A stretch of 64,000 nucleotides of DNA from Oricola indica (GCF_019966595.1 NZ_JAINFJ010000004.1:124001-188000); one strand, 5' to 3'. Counted from the stretch's first letter, positions 19,939 to 29,494 are shown. Program-made: numbers and translations. Notes: generated by a model not told the origin, from the sequence alone.

Positions 19939-20089
19939 CACATCACGAAATCGCCGTCGCGCAAAATCCGTTTCCGTGCTCGCGTAAAAACCGGGGAGAT
20001 CGCTCGCCGCATTTCCGCCCGGTTGAGTGCCGAAACCCCCTCCGGAGAGAATTGCCCTCGATCATCGAAAAAATGGAAAAGGTCCGCAG

Positions 20090-20746
20090 ATGAAACGTCT
20101 CGTCAAAATCGTCGCTGTCGTGGTGCTGGCAATCGTCGTCGCCGGGCTTGCCTATGGCGGCAAGGGCTATCTCGACGCGCTGGCCGACGCCGACCAGTTG
20201 CGCGTACGCGCCGACGCGCTGATCGCCGACGGGCGCGGCGGCAACGATCTGGGCGAGGGCCGGCTCGACGATCTTCTCAAGGTGCAGGACCCGGCCTTCC
20301 GCGACCATGGCGGCATCGACATGAGCACGCCCGGCGCCGGGGTCACCACCGTTACACAGTCGCTTGCCAAGCGGCTCGCGTTTGAGAATTTCCGTCCCGG
20401 CATCGGCAAAATCCGCCAGACCGGCTACGCACTCGGCCTCGAGGCGCGGCTTTCGAAGGGCGAAATCATGGCGCTCTGGCTCGATACGCTGGAGATGGGC
20501 CGCGGACCGGATGGCTGGATGACCGGGTTTTTCGACGCATCGCAGACGATTTTCGGCGCGCCGCCGGCCGAGATCGGCCGCACGGAATTTCTCAAGCTCG
20601 TTGCCGTGATGATCGCGCCGGGAAAATACGACTTGCAGGGCACGGACGCCGAATTGGTGGAAAGGACGGCACGGATCGCACGCCTGACGAAAGGCGAATG
20701 CGCGCCGCTCGACAACGGCGATGTCTGGCTCGAAGGCTGCCGGTAG
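20090..20746 (+). CDS. GT51-like transglycosylase domain protein, probably altered active site
   Basis: A 218-residue protein with an N-terminal signal anchor (residues about 4-22, rich in Val/Ala) and a short GT51 (peptidoglycan glycosyltransferase) domain. Motif 1 reads VQDPAFRDHGGID (Gln-66 where the catalytic Glu of EDxxFxxHxG is expected); motif 2 reads GVTTVTQSLAK; motif 3 region reads RQTGYALGLEARLSKGEI (Gln-110 where the second conserved Glu aligns by eye). FFDASQTIFGAPPAEI matches the following conserved stretch. It lacks a transpeptidase domain. By this reading both catalytic glutamates are Gln, so it may be a non-catalytic relative. The start at 20090 is preferred over 20027. Confidence 0.75.
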   Translation: MKRLVKIVAVVVLAIVVAGLAYGGKGYLDALADADQLRVRADALIADGRGGNDLGEGRLDDLLKVQDPAFRDHGGIDMSTPGAGVTTVTQSLAKRLAFENFRPGIGKIRQTGYALGLEARLSKGEIMALWLDTLEMGRGPDGWMTGFFDASQTIFGAPPAEIGRTEFLKLVAVMIAPGKYDLQGTDAELVERTARIARLTKGECAPLDNGDVWLEGCR

Positions 20747-20772
20747 AACCGGCCGGGATCACACAGGCCGGC

Positions 20773-21414
20773 TCACGCGCCGGCAGCATCGAGGCGCGCT
20801 TTCAGTGCGGCGACTTCCTCTTCGAGGGTCTGCACGCGTTGCTCCAGTTCCGTCATCCGGGACGGCGCCGCTTCCCGCGCAGGACTCGCAGGCGAGATAT
20901 CGGCAATGTCGACGTCGCCGGACAGAAGATGCGCGAAGCGGATCTCCCGCTGACCGGGCGCACGGCCGATCTCCTTCACCAACGCCGGACGGCGGCCGAT
21001 GAGCATGTCCAGCTCCTCCCGGACACCATCGGCGGAACCAAAACCCGTCATGCGTTCGCTGCGGGTCAGCAGTTCGTTGACCGTCTGCGGCCCGCGCAGC
21101 AGCAACAGCGCCAGCAGCACCGATTGCGGAATCGTCAGAACGAACACGGCGCTCGCCGCCTGCTCGAACCGTTCCGTGCGCGAACCGGAGGCCCGCCGGA
21201 CAAGCTTTTGCTGTTCAAGCGACTGAAGCGCCCGCTGGATGTCGGCAGGCTCGAGCGCCATGACCGGCTCGCGCGACGATTTCTGGTTGGCCGCCGCCTG
21301 CAAGGCATTGAAGGTCAGCGGATAGACATCAGGCGTCAGCCGCTGCTTTTCGATCAAACAGCCAAGGACGCGCGCTTCGACGGGATTCAAATGGGGAAGA
21401 GGTTCCTGGCTCAT
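20773..21414 (-). CDS. yceH: YceH family protein (DUF480)
   Basis: A 213-residue protein of the conserved YceH/DUF480 family. It has LNPVEARVLGCLIEKQRLTP, the YPLTFNALQAAANQKSSREP signature and a winged-helix-like repeat (RALQSLEQQKLVRR), then a C-terminal coiled coil (LEQRVQTLEEEVAALKARLD). The ATG at 21414 (MSQEPLP) is preferred over an in-frame ATG at 21441 because family members start close to the LNPxEARVLG block. Function in the cell is not established. Confidence 0.9.
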   Translation of the reverse strand: MSQEPLPHLNPVEARVLGCLIEKQRLTPDVYPLTFNALQAAANQKSSREPVMALEPADIQRALQSLEQQKLVRRASGSRTERFEQAASAVFVLTIPQSVLLALLLLRGPQTVNELLTRSERMTGFGSADGVREELDMLIGRRPALVKEIGRAPGQREIRFAHLLSGDVDIADISPASPAREAAPSRMTELEQRVQTLEEEVAALKARLDAAGA

Positions 21415-21514
21415 CCAATGATGATTAGCCGATTTATGCACTCTGCGGCTAGGCGATTCACGCCGTTATTCCCAGGCAGGCAAAGCACAATATTCAAAGC
21501 CCGATCGCCTCGCC

Positions 21515-22294
21515 CTACACCCGTCGCTCGACCATCATCTTCTTGATTTCCGCGATGGCTTTCGCCGGGTTCAGACCCTTGGGGCAGGCCTGGGTGCAGT
21601 TCATGATAGTGTGGCAGCGATAGAGCCGGAACGGATCTTCCAGATTGTCGAGCCGCTCGCCGGTTGCCTCGTCCCGGCTGTCGATCAGCCAGCGATAGGC
21701 CTGCAGCAGCGCGGCCGGGCCGAGATAACGGTCGCCGTTCCACCAATAGGACGGGCAGGATGTCGAGCAGCAGGCGCAAAGAATGCACTCATAGAGGCCG
21801 TCGAGCTTAGCGCGGTCCTCGTGGGACTGGCGCCATTCCTTTTCCGGCGCCGGCGTCTTCGTTTCGAGCCAGGGCTCGATGGAAGCGTGCTGGGCGTAGA
21901 AATTCGTCAGGTCGGGCACGAGATCCTTGACCACCGGCATGTGCGGCAGCGGATAGACCTTCACGACGCCGTCGACTTCCTCGACGCCCTTGGTGCAGGC
22001 CAGCGTGTTGGTGCCGTCGATATTCATCGCGCAGGAACCGCAAATGCCCTCGCGGCAGGAACGGCGCAGCGTCAGCGTCGGGTCGATCTTGTTCTTGATG
22101 TAGAGGAGACCGTCGAGAACCATCGGGCCGCAATCGTCCATGTCGACATAATAGGTGTCGATGGACGGGTTCTTCCCGTCATCCGGGCTCCAGCGATAGA
22201 TCTTGTATTCCCGCAGATTGGTCGCGCCTTCCGGCTTCGGCCAGGTCTTGCCCTGCGTGATCTTGGAGTTCTTGGGGAGTGCGAGTTCAACCAT
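21515..22294 (-). CDS. sdhB: Succinate dehydrogenase iron-sulfur subunit
   Basis: A 259-residue iron-sulfur subunit of complex II carrying electrons from FAD to quinone. The [2Fe-2S] cysteines are in [22 protein letters not shown]; the [4Fe-4S] and [3Fe-4S] ligands are in [16 protein letters not shown] and [11 protein letters not shown]. It is the last gene of sdhC-D-A-x-B, separated from sdhA by a DUF3052 gene whose stop is 16 bp upstream. Confidence 0.98.
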   Translation of the reverse strand: MVELALPKNSKITQGKTWPKPEGATNLREYKIYRWSPDDGKNPSIDTYYVDMDDCGPMVLDGLLYIKNKIDPTLTLRRSCREGICGSCAMNIDGTNTLACTKGVEEVDGVVKVYPLPHMPVVKDLVPDLTNFYAQHASIEPWLETKTPAPEKEWRQSHEDRAKLDGLYECILCACCSTSCPSYWWNGDRYLGPAALLQAYRWLIDSRDEATGERLDNLEDPFRLYRCHTIMNCTQACPKGLNPAKAIAEIKKMMVERRV

Positions 22295-22310
22295 TTCTAT
22301 CGGCTCCGCA

Positions 22311-22748
22311 TCAGTGCGTTCTCAATTCCTTGCGGACGACCAGCTTCAGACCGCTCCAGACATCGGAAACGGCGCAAACCTTGACGTCGACAAGGCCGGA
22401 CGGCAGCAGCGCATCGCGCACGCCATCCTCTGTAATATCGGTCGCGACCTTCGAGGCCTTCTTCGGCCAGGAAACCCACACCATGCCATCCGGCATGATG
22501 CGGTCGCGCAAGGTCTCGGCGTTTTCTGCCAGATCGGACTTCTCGACCGTAAAGGCATGCACGAAATCGTAGTGTCCTTCGCCCGGAAGCGCGTCCCAGC
22601 CGATCTTTTCGACAGAGGCGAATTCGCGCGCCCCGGCCAGTTCGGCAACCTCGCCCGGCAGCTCGACGAACAGCGCGGCATGGCCGTCCTTCATGCCGAG
22701 CTTGTCCGGCAGGGGCTTTCCAGAATATCCGGCCGCCGCGAGTGCCAT
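22311..22748 (-). CDS. DUF3052 domain protein within the sdh operon
   Basis: A 145-residue soluble protein of the DUF3052 family, recognised by [37 protein letters not shown], and [19 protein letters not shown]. Function is unknown; the family fold has been compared with methyltransferase-like proteins, but no cofactor motif is visible here. The ATG at 22748 lies 2 bp after the sdhA stop, and sdhB begins 16 bp after this gene ends, so it is inside the complex II transcript. The frame extends upstream into sdhA but that part is a shadow. Confidence 0.85.
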   Translation of the reverse strand: MALAAAGYSGKPLPDKLGMKDGHAALFVELPGEVAELAGAREFASVEKIGWDALPGEGHYDFVHAFTVEKSDLAENAETLRDRIMPDGMVWVSWPKKASKVATDITEDGVRDALLPSGLVDVKVCAVSDVWSGLKLVVRKELRTH

Positions 22749-22750
22749 CG

Positions 22751-24586
22751 TCAGTACACCCGCGCCTTCGGTTCGATCTTCTTCGGGTCGATGCCGTCTG
22801 CGAGCAGCTCCGTATGAACGGGACGATAGTCGAGCGTGACTTTGCCGGCTTCGTTGACCCAAGCCAGCGTGTGCTTGCGCCAGTTTTCGTCGTCACGCCC
22901 GGCGAACTTGCCTTCCGCGTAGTCCTCGCGGGCGTGGCTGCCGCGGCTCTCCTTGCGGGCCTCGGCGCCGTAAACGGTGGTGATGGCGCAGGCCATCAGG
23001 TTCTCCAGCTCCAGCGTCTCGACGAGGTCGGAGTTCCAGATCATCGAGCGGTCGGTGACCTTGAGATCGGAGAGTTCGCCCCAGATTTCCGAGATGCGCT
23101 TGCACCCGGTTTCGAGCGATTCCTGCGTGCGGAAGACGGCGGCGTCCTCCTGCATGGCGCGCTGCATCTTCTCGCGCAGCACGGCCGTCGGCGTGCCGCC
23201 GTCGGCATGGCGCAGCTTGTCGAAGCGGGCCATGATCTTGTCGCAGGCCGCCTCGTTGACCTCGGGGATCGACGCCTCGCGGTCGATCACCTCGCCGGCG
23301 CGGATCGCCGCGGCGCGGCCGAAGACGACGAGGTCGATCAGCGAGTTCGAGCCAAGCCGGTTGGCGCCATGAACCGACGCGCAGCCCGCCTCGCCGACGG
23401 CCATCAGGCCCGGCGCGACCGCGTCCGGACCGCCATTGGCCGGATTGAGCACCTCACCCCAGAAATTCGTCGGGATGCCGCCCATATTGTAGTGGACGGT
23501 CGGCAAAACCGGGATCGGCTCCTTGGTCACGTCGACGCCGGCGAAAATCTTGGCGGATTCCGAAATGCCCGGCAAGCGCTCATGCAGCACGGCGGGATCG
23601 AGGTGGTCGAGATGCAGGAAGATGTGGTCCTTGTCCTTGCCAACGCCACGGCCTTCGCGGATTTCCATCGTCATGCAGCGCGAGACGACGTCGCGGGATG
23701 CGAGATCCTTGGCCGACGGGGCATAGCGCTCCATGAAGCGCTCGCCCTCGGAATTGACGAGATAGCCGCCCTCGCCGCGCGCGCCCTCGGTAATCAGGCA
23801 GCCGGCGCCGTAGATGCCGGTCGGGTGGAACTGCACGAACTCCATGTCCTGCAGCGGCAGGCCCGCCCGTGCGATCATGCCGTTGCCGTCGCCCGTGCAG
23901 GTATGCGCGGAGGTCGCCGAGAAATAGGCGCGCCCATAGCCGCCGGTCGCAAGCACGACCATCTTGGCGGAGAAGCGGTGGATGGTGCCGTCATCGAGGT
24001 TCCAGGCAACGACGCCGGTGCAGACACCGTCGTCGGACATGATCAGATCGAGCGCGAAATACTCGACGAAGAACTGCGCCTTGTTCTTGACCGACTGGCC
24101 GTAGAGCGTGTGCAGGATGGCGTGACCGGTCCGGTCCGCGGCGGCGCAGGTGCGCTGCACGGGCGGGCCGTCGCCGTAATTCTGCATGTGGCCGCCAAAC
24201 GGGCGCTGATAGATCTTGCCGTCCTCGGTGCGGCTGAACGGCACGCCGTAATGTTCAAGCTCGTAGACCGCCTTCGGCGCTTCCATGGCGAGATACTGCA
24301 TGGCGTCGACGTCGCCGAGCCAGTCGGAGCCCTTGACGGTGTCGTACATGTGCCACTGCCAGCAGTCCGGCGTCATGTTTGTCAGCGAGGCGGCGATGCC
24401 GCCCTGCGCCGCAACCGTGTGAGAACGCGTGGGAAACACCTTGGTGATGCAGGCCGTTCTAAGCCCCTGTTCGGCCATGCCGAGCGTGGCGCGCAGACCC
24501 GCGCCACCCGCGCCGACCACGACCACATCGAATTTGTGGTCTTCGGTGCGATAGGCCGAGCCGTTCTTGGAAGCGTCAGTATTCAT
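22751..24586 (-). CDS. sdhA: Succinate dehydrogenase flavoprotein subunit
   Basis: A 611-residue flavoprotein that oxidises succinate to fumarate. The dinucleotide-binding fold [16 protein letters not shown], the covalent-FAD histidine in [12 protein letters not shown], and the catalytic-site stretch [21 protein letters not shown] are visible. The C-terminus ends [12 protein letters not shown] as in other alphaproteobacteria. It starts 43 bp downstream of sdhD. Confidence 0.98.
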   Translation of the reverse strand: MNTDASKNGSAYRTEDHKFDVVVVGAGGAGLRATLGMAEQGLRTACITKVFPTRSHTVAAQGGIAASLTNMTPDCWQWHMYDTVKGSDWLGDVDAMQYLAMEAPKAVYELEHYGVPFSRTEDGKIYQRPFGGHMQNYGDGPPVQRTCAAADRTGHAILHTLYGQSVKNKAQFFVEYFALDLIMSDDGVCTGVVAWNLDDGTIHRFSAKMVVLATGGYGRAYFSATSAHTCTGDGNGMIARAGLPLQDMEFVQFHPTGIYGAGCLITEGARGEGGYLVNSEGERFMERYAPSAKDLASRDVVSRCMTMEIREGRGVGKDKDHIFLHLDHLDPAVLHERLPGISESAKIFAGVDVTKEPIPVLPTVHYNMGGIPTNFWGEVLNPANGGPDAVAPGLMAVGEAGCASVHGANRLGSNSLIDLVVFGRAAAIRAGEVIDREASIPEVNEAACDKIMARFDKLRHADGGTPTAVLREKMQRAMQEDAAVFRTQESLETGCKRISEIWGELSDLKVTDRSMIWNSDLVETLELENLMACAITTVYGAEARKESRGSHAREDYAEGKFAGRDDENWRKHTLAWVNEAGKVTLDYRPVHTELLADGIDPKKIEPKARVY

Positions 24587-24629
24587 CCGTATCGTTCCCT
24601 GGAGCCGCTATCCGGGTTCGCCGGGGCAA

Positions 24630-25010
24630 TCAGCCCGCGAAACCCAGTTTCAGGATGGCGAAGACGCAGAGTGCGCCGATCGCGAAAGTGAAGAAGACAT
24701 TGAGGAGAAGTGCCGCGAATTTCGCGCCTTCGCCGTGCACGTAATCCTCGATGACGACCTGCATGCCGAGCTTGGCATGGTAGAGGCCGCTGACGACGAC
24801 GAGCAGCAGGATGACCGCGACGAGCGGGTGACCGAGCGTCGCGCGGACCTCCTCGTAGGATCCGCCGACGCAGGATGCGACGATCCACACGAAGGCGATC
24901 ATCAGCGGCACATTGGCGACCGCGGTAACGCGCTGGCGCCAAAAATGGCTGGTGCCGTCCTTTGCCGAACCGAGACCGGCGGCACGCTTGTAGGGTGTCA
25001 GGATGGACAT
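24630..25010 (-). CDS. sdhD: Succinate dehydrogenase membrane anchor subunit
   Basis: A 126-residue membrane subunit of complex II with three transmembrane helices ([60 protein letters not shown]). [16 protein letters not shown] contains the conserved His/Asp near the quinone and heme sites. It follows sdhC by 13 bp. Confidence 0.95.
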   Translation of the reverse strand: MSILTPYKRAAGLGSAKDGTSHFWRQRVTAVANVPLMIAFVWIVASCVGGSYEEVRATLGHPLVAVILLLVVVSGLYHAKLGMQVVIEDYVHGEGAKFAALLLNVFFTFAIGALCVFAILKLGFAG

Positions 25011-25023
25011 GGCGTTTCTCCCC

Positions 25024-25425
25024 TCAGCCCGCGATCGCGGCGATGATCCAGATGACGAAGGTCAGCGCCACGGATGCGGTGATCGTCGCATAGGCAAGCT
25101 TCGTCGAGGTGCTTTTCCCGAACAGGTATCCGAGATCCCAAGCGAAGTGGCGCAGCCCGCCCAGCATGTGGTGTATCAGCGCCCATGTGTAGCCGAACAG
25201 GATCAGCACGCCGAGCCACGAGCCGAAGAAACCGTTGACGAGCGCGAAATAATCGGGACCCGACGCCGCGGCGATCAGCCACCACGCGACAAGGATGGTG
25301 CCGACATAGAGCGCCATGCCGGTGATGCGATGGGCGATCGACATCATCATTGTCGGAATCGGCTTGTAGATTTGAAGATGCGGCGAAAGCGGACGCTCGC
25401 TCTTGGCAGGACTGGAAGCGCTCAC
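25024..25425 (-). CDS. sdhC: Succinate dehydrogenase cytochrome b556 subunit
   Basis: A 133-residue cytochrome b subunit with the signature [20 protein letters not shown] and RITG near the start and [13 protein letters not shown] supplying a heme ligand His. Three hydrophobic helices follow. It starts at a GTG with GAGGAG nine bases upstream. It is the first gene of the operon, with a good sigma70 promoter about 55-80 bp upstream. Confidence 0.95.
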   Translation of the reverse strand: MSASSPAKSERPLSPHLQIYKPIPTMMMSIAHRITGMALYVGTILVAWWLIAAASGPDYFALVNGFFGSWLGVLILFGYTWALIHHMLGGLRHFAWDLGYLFGKSTSTKLAYATITASVALTFVIWIIAAIAG

Positions 25426-25456
25426 GACTGGCTGCTCCTCATATGTGACTCGGGCC

Positions 25457-25476
25457 GGTGCACGTTGGAGTGCACC
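25457..25476. promoter_or_regulatory. Palindrome over the expected sdh transcription start
   Basis: GGTGCAC-N6-GTGCACC is a perfect 7-bp inverted repeat. It lies 3 bp downstream of the -10 element, so it covers the expected +1. It could be a repressor operator or a 5' leader hairpin. Confidence 0.45.
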
Positions 25477-25478
25477 CG

Positions 25479-25507
25479 TTAATAGGGCGGCAATCGCGCC
25501 GCGTCAA
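25479..25507 (-). promoter_or_regulatory. Sigma70-type promoter of the sdh operon
   Basis: On the minus strand TTGACG (25507-25502) and TATTAA (25484-25479) are separated by exactly 17 bp. The pair points into sdhC, whose GTG start is 54 bp downstream of the -10 element. Confidence 0.6.
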
Positions 25508-25656
25508 AGGAACGCGGCATCATAGGTTTCATCCCTTAGTGGGATTGTGCTGCATTGCAACAGCATCGCCGCATTTCAATCGATTGGATTTGGAGCGCGG
25601 GCGGAAAGGTCTCCGAGGGCTGCATTCAAGGCGCTGTTTCGTAACGCGAAAAGCCA

Positions 25657-25974
25657 TCACCGGGTGCATACCATAGGCTTTTGGCCGGAAACGAACCAGG
25701 TCGCGCTGCGCCCTTCCAGGATCAGCGCATGGATACCTTCCGCGTAGCGGACTTTCTGGCCCGCCGGGCTCGCCGGCATGGTAGCCGAATAGCCGCGGCT
25801 GTCAGAAGCCGTCACGGTCGCGCCGGCGCGCTCGAGGGTCAGCGTCACGTTGTCCGAACAGCGATAGCGTGCATCGCCGCCTTGCGAGGACGGAAATCCG
25901 TCGAAACCGATGGACTGACATCCGGCTAGGACAATCGGAAGGATGAGAGGAAGGAAGGAACGGGAAAGCGTCAT
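25657..25974 (-). CDS. MliC-like lipoprotein (lysozyme-inhibitor fold)
   Basis: A 105-residue lipoprotein. The signal peptide ends in the lipobox VLAGC (Cys-19). The mature part has YRCSDNVTLTLERAGATVTA, a YSATMPASPAGQKVRYAEG turn and a C-terminal CTR; the two Cys likely form a disulfide. This follows the layout of the MliC/PliC inhibitors of C-type lysozyme. It stands alone downstream of the DGC gene, with the sdh promoter on its other side. The inhibitory role is an inference from the fold. Confidence 0.75.
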   Translation of the reverse strand: MTLSRSFLPLILPIVLAGCQSIGFDGFPSSQGGDARYRCSDNVTLTLERAGATVTASDSRGYSATMPASPAGQKVRYAEGIHALILEGRSATWFVSGQKPMVCTR

Positions 25975-26013
25975 GTCGCCGTCATAGTCCCGGCATTTGT
26001 GACGGGCAAGCCG

Positions 26014-27198
26014 TTATGCGGCGGCGATCTTGCCCTTCATAATTCGCGTGTTCTGTTCATGGACGGTCACTCGGTTGCGCCCGTTCCGCTTGGCCCGGTA
26101 GAGGGCCTTGTCGGCCATATGGACGGCTTCCGGGAACGGCGCGCCGGCAGGCCAGCAGGCGATACCGAAACTCGCCGTCACGGTCGCGCCGTCGACACAA
26201 TCCTGATTCAGCGCCTCAAGCGCGCACCGGGCGGATTCGGCATAAAGACGGGCCAGAGCGGGGTCCGCTGCCGCGAACACGACCATGAACTCCTCTCCGC
26301 CCCAGCGCACGACGAGATCGTCCTCGCGGGCGGAACAATCGAGAATCCGGGCGAAATTCGTTATCACCCTGTCGCCAGCCTCGTGTCCGTAACGGTCGTT
26401 GATCGATTTGAAGCGATCGATATCGGCCATGATCACCATGCGGTCCTGACCGGCGGCGAAGCCGGTGACGCGCGACTCCAGCCCGCGCCTGTTCAGGACC
26501 CCCGTCATCGGATCTGTCTCGCTGGTTTCGGTCAGCCCGGCGACGATTTCCATTCCGAACATGACGAACAGGTTCACGGCAATTGCCAGCGCCGCGAAGG
26601 AGACCGAGAGCTGAAATGTCAGCGCGGCCGCCGACTGCGGATAATTGGCCTGAGTGAGCGTTCCGCCCTCGAACCAGATCACAACAAGCGTGCGCACCAG
26701 CAACTGAAGACCGTTCAAAAACACCAGGGCCTGCAGGACGCGGTCGACCTTTCGGCGCATCTCCCGCCTCAAGGCGATGGCGGGATAGGCGAACAGCACG
26801 AACCCGCCGGCGTTCATCAGCAATGTTCGCGCCGCGATCATGTCATGGCCGAACCGGAACCAGGTCAGAAGGGCGAGCATGCAGACGGAAACGCCGACCA
26901 GCGCACGCACGGGTACGCGTCCGCGATAAAAGACGAACATGGCCGCGCTGAAGGTCGCGGCTGTGGCCGCATAGACCGGGTTGATGACAAATATCGCAAC
27001 GTCCGGCGACAGCAGCGGCCGTATGAAATCGCCCAGCAAGCCGATAGCCCCGAGGAGGTAGGAAAAGGCGAAGACCTTCAATGCGCGGACCTCGCGCGCA
27101 AAATGCCACAAAACGGCGAACCCGCAGGAAAACACCAGGAAGATCATCGGGCTGATCAACTGAAAGTAGGACTGTTCCTGCACGACCCCTGACCTCAC
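26014..27198 (-). CDS. Membrane diguanylate cyclase (GGDEF)
   Basis: A 394-residue inner-membrane protein with seven or more hydrophobic segments (about residues 10-220) and a C-terminal GGDEF domain (about 225-394) that would make cyclic di-GMP from GTP. The catalytic motif is RWGGEEF at residues 298-304, and an inhibitory I-site RxxD (Arg-291 to Asp-294) lies five residues before it, so product inhibition is likely. The N-terminus matches the sister gene at 28316 (EQSYFQL), and translation may start at a GTG at 27183. The pair flank a carrier gene. Confidence 0.9.
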   Translation of the reverse strand: MRSGVVQEQSYFQLISPMIFLVFSCGFAVLWHFAREVRALKVFAFSYLLGAIGLLGDFIRPLLSPDVAIFVINPVYAATAATFSAAMFVFYRGRVPVRALVGVSVCMLALLTWFRFGHDMIAARTLLMNAGGFVLFAYPAIALRREMRRKVDRVLQALVFLNGLQLLVRTLVVIWFEGGTLTQANYPQSAAALTFQLSVSFAALAIAVNLFVMFGMEIVAGLTETSETDPMTGVLNRRGLESRVTGFAAGQDRMVIMADIDRFKSINDRYGHEAGDRVITNFARILDCSAREDDLVVRWGGEEFMVVFAAADPALARLYAESARCALEALNQDCVDGATVTASFGIACWPAGAPFPEAVHMADKALYRAKRNGRNRVTVHEQNTRIMKGKIAAA

Positions 27199-27350
27199 TA
27201 CGCCACGGGCGGCGCAGCCCGGGCGCGGACAGCCTATGCCGTCAAATTTGATAGGGAGTTAATAAGGGGCTGCGACCAAAGCGCCCCGCAGCCTGCCCGC
27301 ATGGCACCAAGCCACTTCCGATTCGCCCGGTTCCGCTCTAAAGCGGTATC

Positions 27351-28298
27351 ATGCTCACCATTCTCGCCACCGTCGCGCCGGTTTTCCTCCTCATTGCCTT
27401 TGGGTGGATTTCGGTCAGAACGGGGTATCTGCCGGGCGGCATTGCCGAATCGCTGAACGCCTTCGCCGTAAAACTTGCCGTTCCCGTGCTTCTCTTCCGC
27501 GCGCTCGAACGGCTTGACCTTGCCGCCGCCTTCTCGCCGCCTCTGCTGATCAGCTATTATGCCGGCGCGTTTACCTGTTTCACGCTCGGCATCATCCTGG
27601 CGCGCAAATTCTTCAATCGCCGCCCTGGCGAGGCCGTCGCCGTCGGCTTTGCCGCCACTTTCTCCAACTCCGTCCTGCTCGGCATCGCTATCGTCGAGCG
27701 CTCGCATGGCCAAGCGTCCCTGACGGCCGCCTTGGGCATAGTCGCCCTGCATGCGCCATCGATCTACGCCGTCGGCATGGTGACGATGGAACTGATGCGC
27801 CGCAACGGGCGAACGCTGGTCGAGACCTTCTCTGTCGCTGGACGCTCCATCATCGCCAATCCGCTCATGATCGGGATCCTGCTGGGTATCATTGTCAACG
27901 TGACCGGACACTGGGTTCCGGCCCCGGTCATGGCGGCCGTGGACATGATGGCGGTGGCTGCCATTCCCGTCGCCCTTGTCGGGGTCGGCACGGCGATGAC
28001 GCGCTACCAGATGAAGGCGAACCTGCCTGAAGCCGGCATGGTCGCCGCGCTATCGCTCCTCTTGCATCCGGCGATCGCATTCGTGCTGTCGCACTTTGTC
28101 TTCGACCTCCCGCCAGACACCGTGCGCGCCGCCGTGACGGTCGCCGCAATGCCGCCCGGCCTGAACATCTACCTCTTCGCGGTGATGTACGACCGCGCGG
28201 TCAACCTCGCCGCCTCCGCCTTCCTGCTGGCGACGACGCTCTCCGTGATCACCGTGACGTTCTGGATTTACGTCCTCAACCACGTCGTTCTGGGATGA
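27351..28298 (+). CDS. AEC family transporter (auxin efflux carrier type)
   Basis: A 315-residue permease with about ten transmembrane helices. It begins MLTILATVAPVFLLIAFGWI and contains the family motif region PLMIGILLGIIVNVTG and PVALVGVGTAMTRYQMK. AEC proteins export or import organic acids, auxin or malonate in different organisms; the substrate here is unknown. It lies between the two diguanylate cyclase genes on the opposite strand. Confidence 0.9.
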   Translation: MLTILATVAPVFLLIAFGWISVRTGYLPGGIAESLNAFAVKLAVPVLLFRALERLDLAAAFSPPLLISYYAGAFTCFTLGIILARKFFNRRPGEAVAVGFAATFSNSVLLGIAIVERSHGQASLTAALGIVALHAPSIYAVGMVTMELMRRNGRTLVETFSVAGRSIIANPLMIGILLGIIVNVTGHWVPAPVMAAVDMMAVAAIPVALVGVGTAMTRYQMKANLPEAGMVAALSLLLHPAIAFVLSHFVFDLPPDTVRAAVTVAAMPPGLNIYLFAVMYDRAVNLAASAFLLATTLSVITVTFWIYVLNHVVLG

Positions 28299-28315
28299 TG
28301 GCAGGTGACCTGCGG

Positions 28316-29494
28316 TCAGGCGACGGCGGATGCCTGTCCTGCCGGGTCCAGGCCGTCGACACAGACGCGGTTTCGGCCCTCGCGCTTGGCGCGGTAAAGC
28401 GCCACGTCCGCACGGCGCCCGATGACCCGGACATCGCGGTTGTTCTCGCAGGCGGCCACACCGAAACTCGCCGTGACCGTACGGCCGCCGAGACAGTCAT
28501 GCGCGAACGCTTCCCATCGGGTCCGCACGCCCTCGGCGAATAGCCGCGCCGCCGCGGCGTCGGCATGGGAAAGGATAACCAGAAACTCCTCGCCGCCCCA
28601 GCGGACGACGAAATCGCCTTCGCGCGCGGCATCGCACAGGAGACGCGCAAACGCGCTGATGACCAGATCGCCAGCCTCGTGACCATAGCGGTCGTTGACG
28701 GCCTTGAACCAGTCGATATCAGCCATGACGACAGCCCGGGAAGAACCGCCCGCCTGTCCGTCGCGGACAAATGAATCGATGCGCGCCTCGAAACCCCGCC
28801 GGTTGAGCGTGCCGGTCAGCGGATCGGTTTCGCTGCTTTCGGTCAGCCTCCGCAGAATTTCGGTGCCGTACATTGTGAACAAAGCGCCGGCGACGGCCAG
28901 TGAGACGACGGCGAGCAGCATCTGCAGCGTCACCGACGCCAGAGACCCCGCATAATCGGTATCCGCCATTGTCGCGCCGACGAACCAGAAGATCACACCC
29001 GTGCGAAGAAGAAGCAAAACGACGCTGGCCACGATCACCGTTTGCAGGATTCGGTGGATCCCATCCCGCATCTCGTGGCGCAGTGCATGGATCGCGTGGA
29101 GATAGATCAAGGCGAGGCCGGTATTGATGGCCCATGCGCTGGGGACGACATTGGAGAGGCCGTATCGCAGCGCCGCATAACAAACCATCACTGCCGCTGC
29201 GGATATCGTCAGTGTTTTCCACGGTACCCGGTTCCGGTAACGCGCATGGAGGCCCGCGCAGAAGAAGACGGTTGTCGCAAGGTATAGCGTGCTGAGAACC
29301 GCAGAGGCGACACCCGGATAAAACGCGGACTGCAGAAAATCCACGATCATCGCGCAGGAAGCGGCGAAATAGGAAACCGCGAAGAAGCGCAACGAACTGA
29401 TATCGCGCGCAGTTCGCCACAGCAGGAGAAACCCGCCCGAAAAGGTGAGCGAGATCAAAGGTGTCAGGAGCTGAAAGTAAGACTGCTCGAACAT
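28316..29494 (-). CDS. Membrane diguanylate cyclase (GGDEF), paralogue
   Basis: A 392-residue paralogue of the protein at 26014-27198. The start at 29494 (MFEQSYFQLLTPLI) matches the sister protein's EQSYFQLISPMI; an upstream in-frame ATG at 29539 is not supported. It has a multi-helix membrane region, then GGDEF with RWGGEEFLVI and an intact I-site (REGD, five residues ahead). Both active and inhibitory sites are conserved. The two genes probably arose by tandem duplication with the carrier between them. The sensed signal is unknown. Confidence 0.9.
   Translation of the reverse strand: MFEQSYFQLLTPLISLTFSGGFLLLWRTARDISSLRFFAVSYFAASCAMIVDFLQSAFYPGVASAVLSTLYLATTVFFCAGLHARYRNRVPWKTLTISAAAVMVCYAALRYGLSNVVPSAWAINTGLALIYLHAIHALRHEMRDGIHRILQTVIVASVVLLLLRTGVIFWFVGATMADTDYAGSLASVTLQMLLAVVSLAVAGALFTMYGTEILRRLTESSETDPLTGTLNRRGFEARIDSFVRDGQAGGSSRAVVMADIDWFKAVNDRYGHEAGDLVISAFARLLCDAAREGDFVVRWGGEEFLVILSHADAAAARLFAEGVRTRWEAFAHDCLGGRTVTASFGVAACENNRDVRVIGRRADVALYRAKREGRNRVCVDGLDPAGQASAVA

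Larger units (their letters stand above)
19635..20089. other. 455-bp gene-free region with a cluster of inverted repeats
   Basis: No convincing coding frame is visible; short frames on both strands lack ribosome binding sites and have unnatural composition. The left end holds the TetR operator candidate. From 19747 to 19938 there is a run of small hairpins, many with A-rich loops (see the separate entry). From about 19940 to 20089 I see only an A-rich leader to the GT51-like gene. Confidence 0.6.

Noticed and set aside
22742-24691. A 649-residue plus frame opposite sdhA
   Set aside because: Antisense shadow of sdhA; no start signal, and sdhA is certain.
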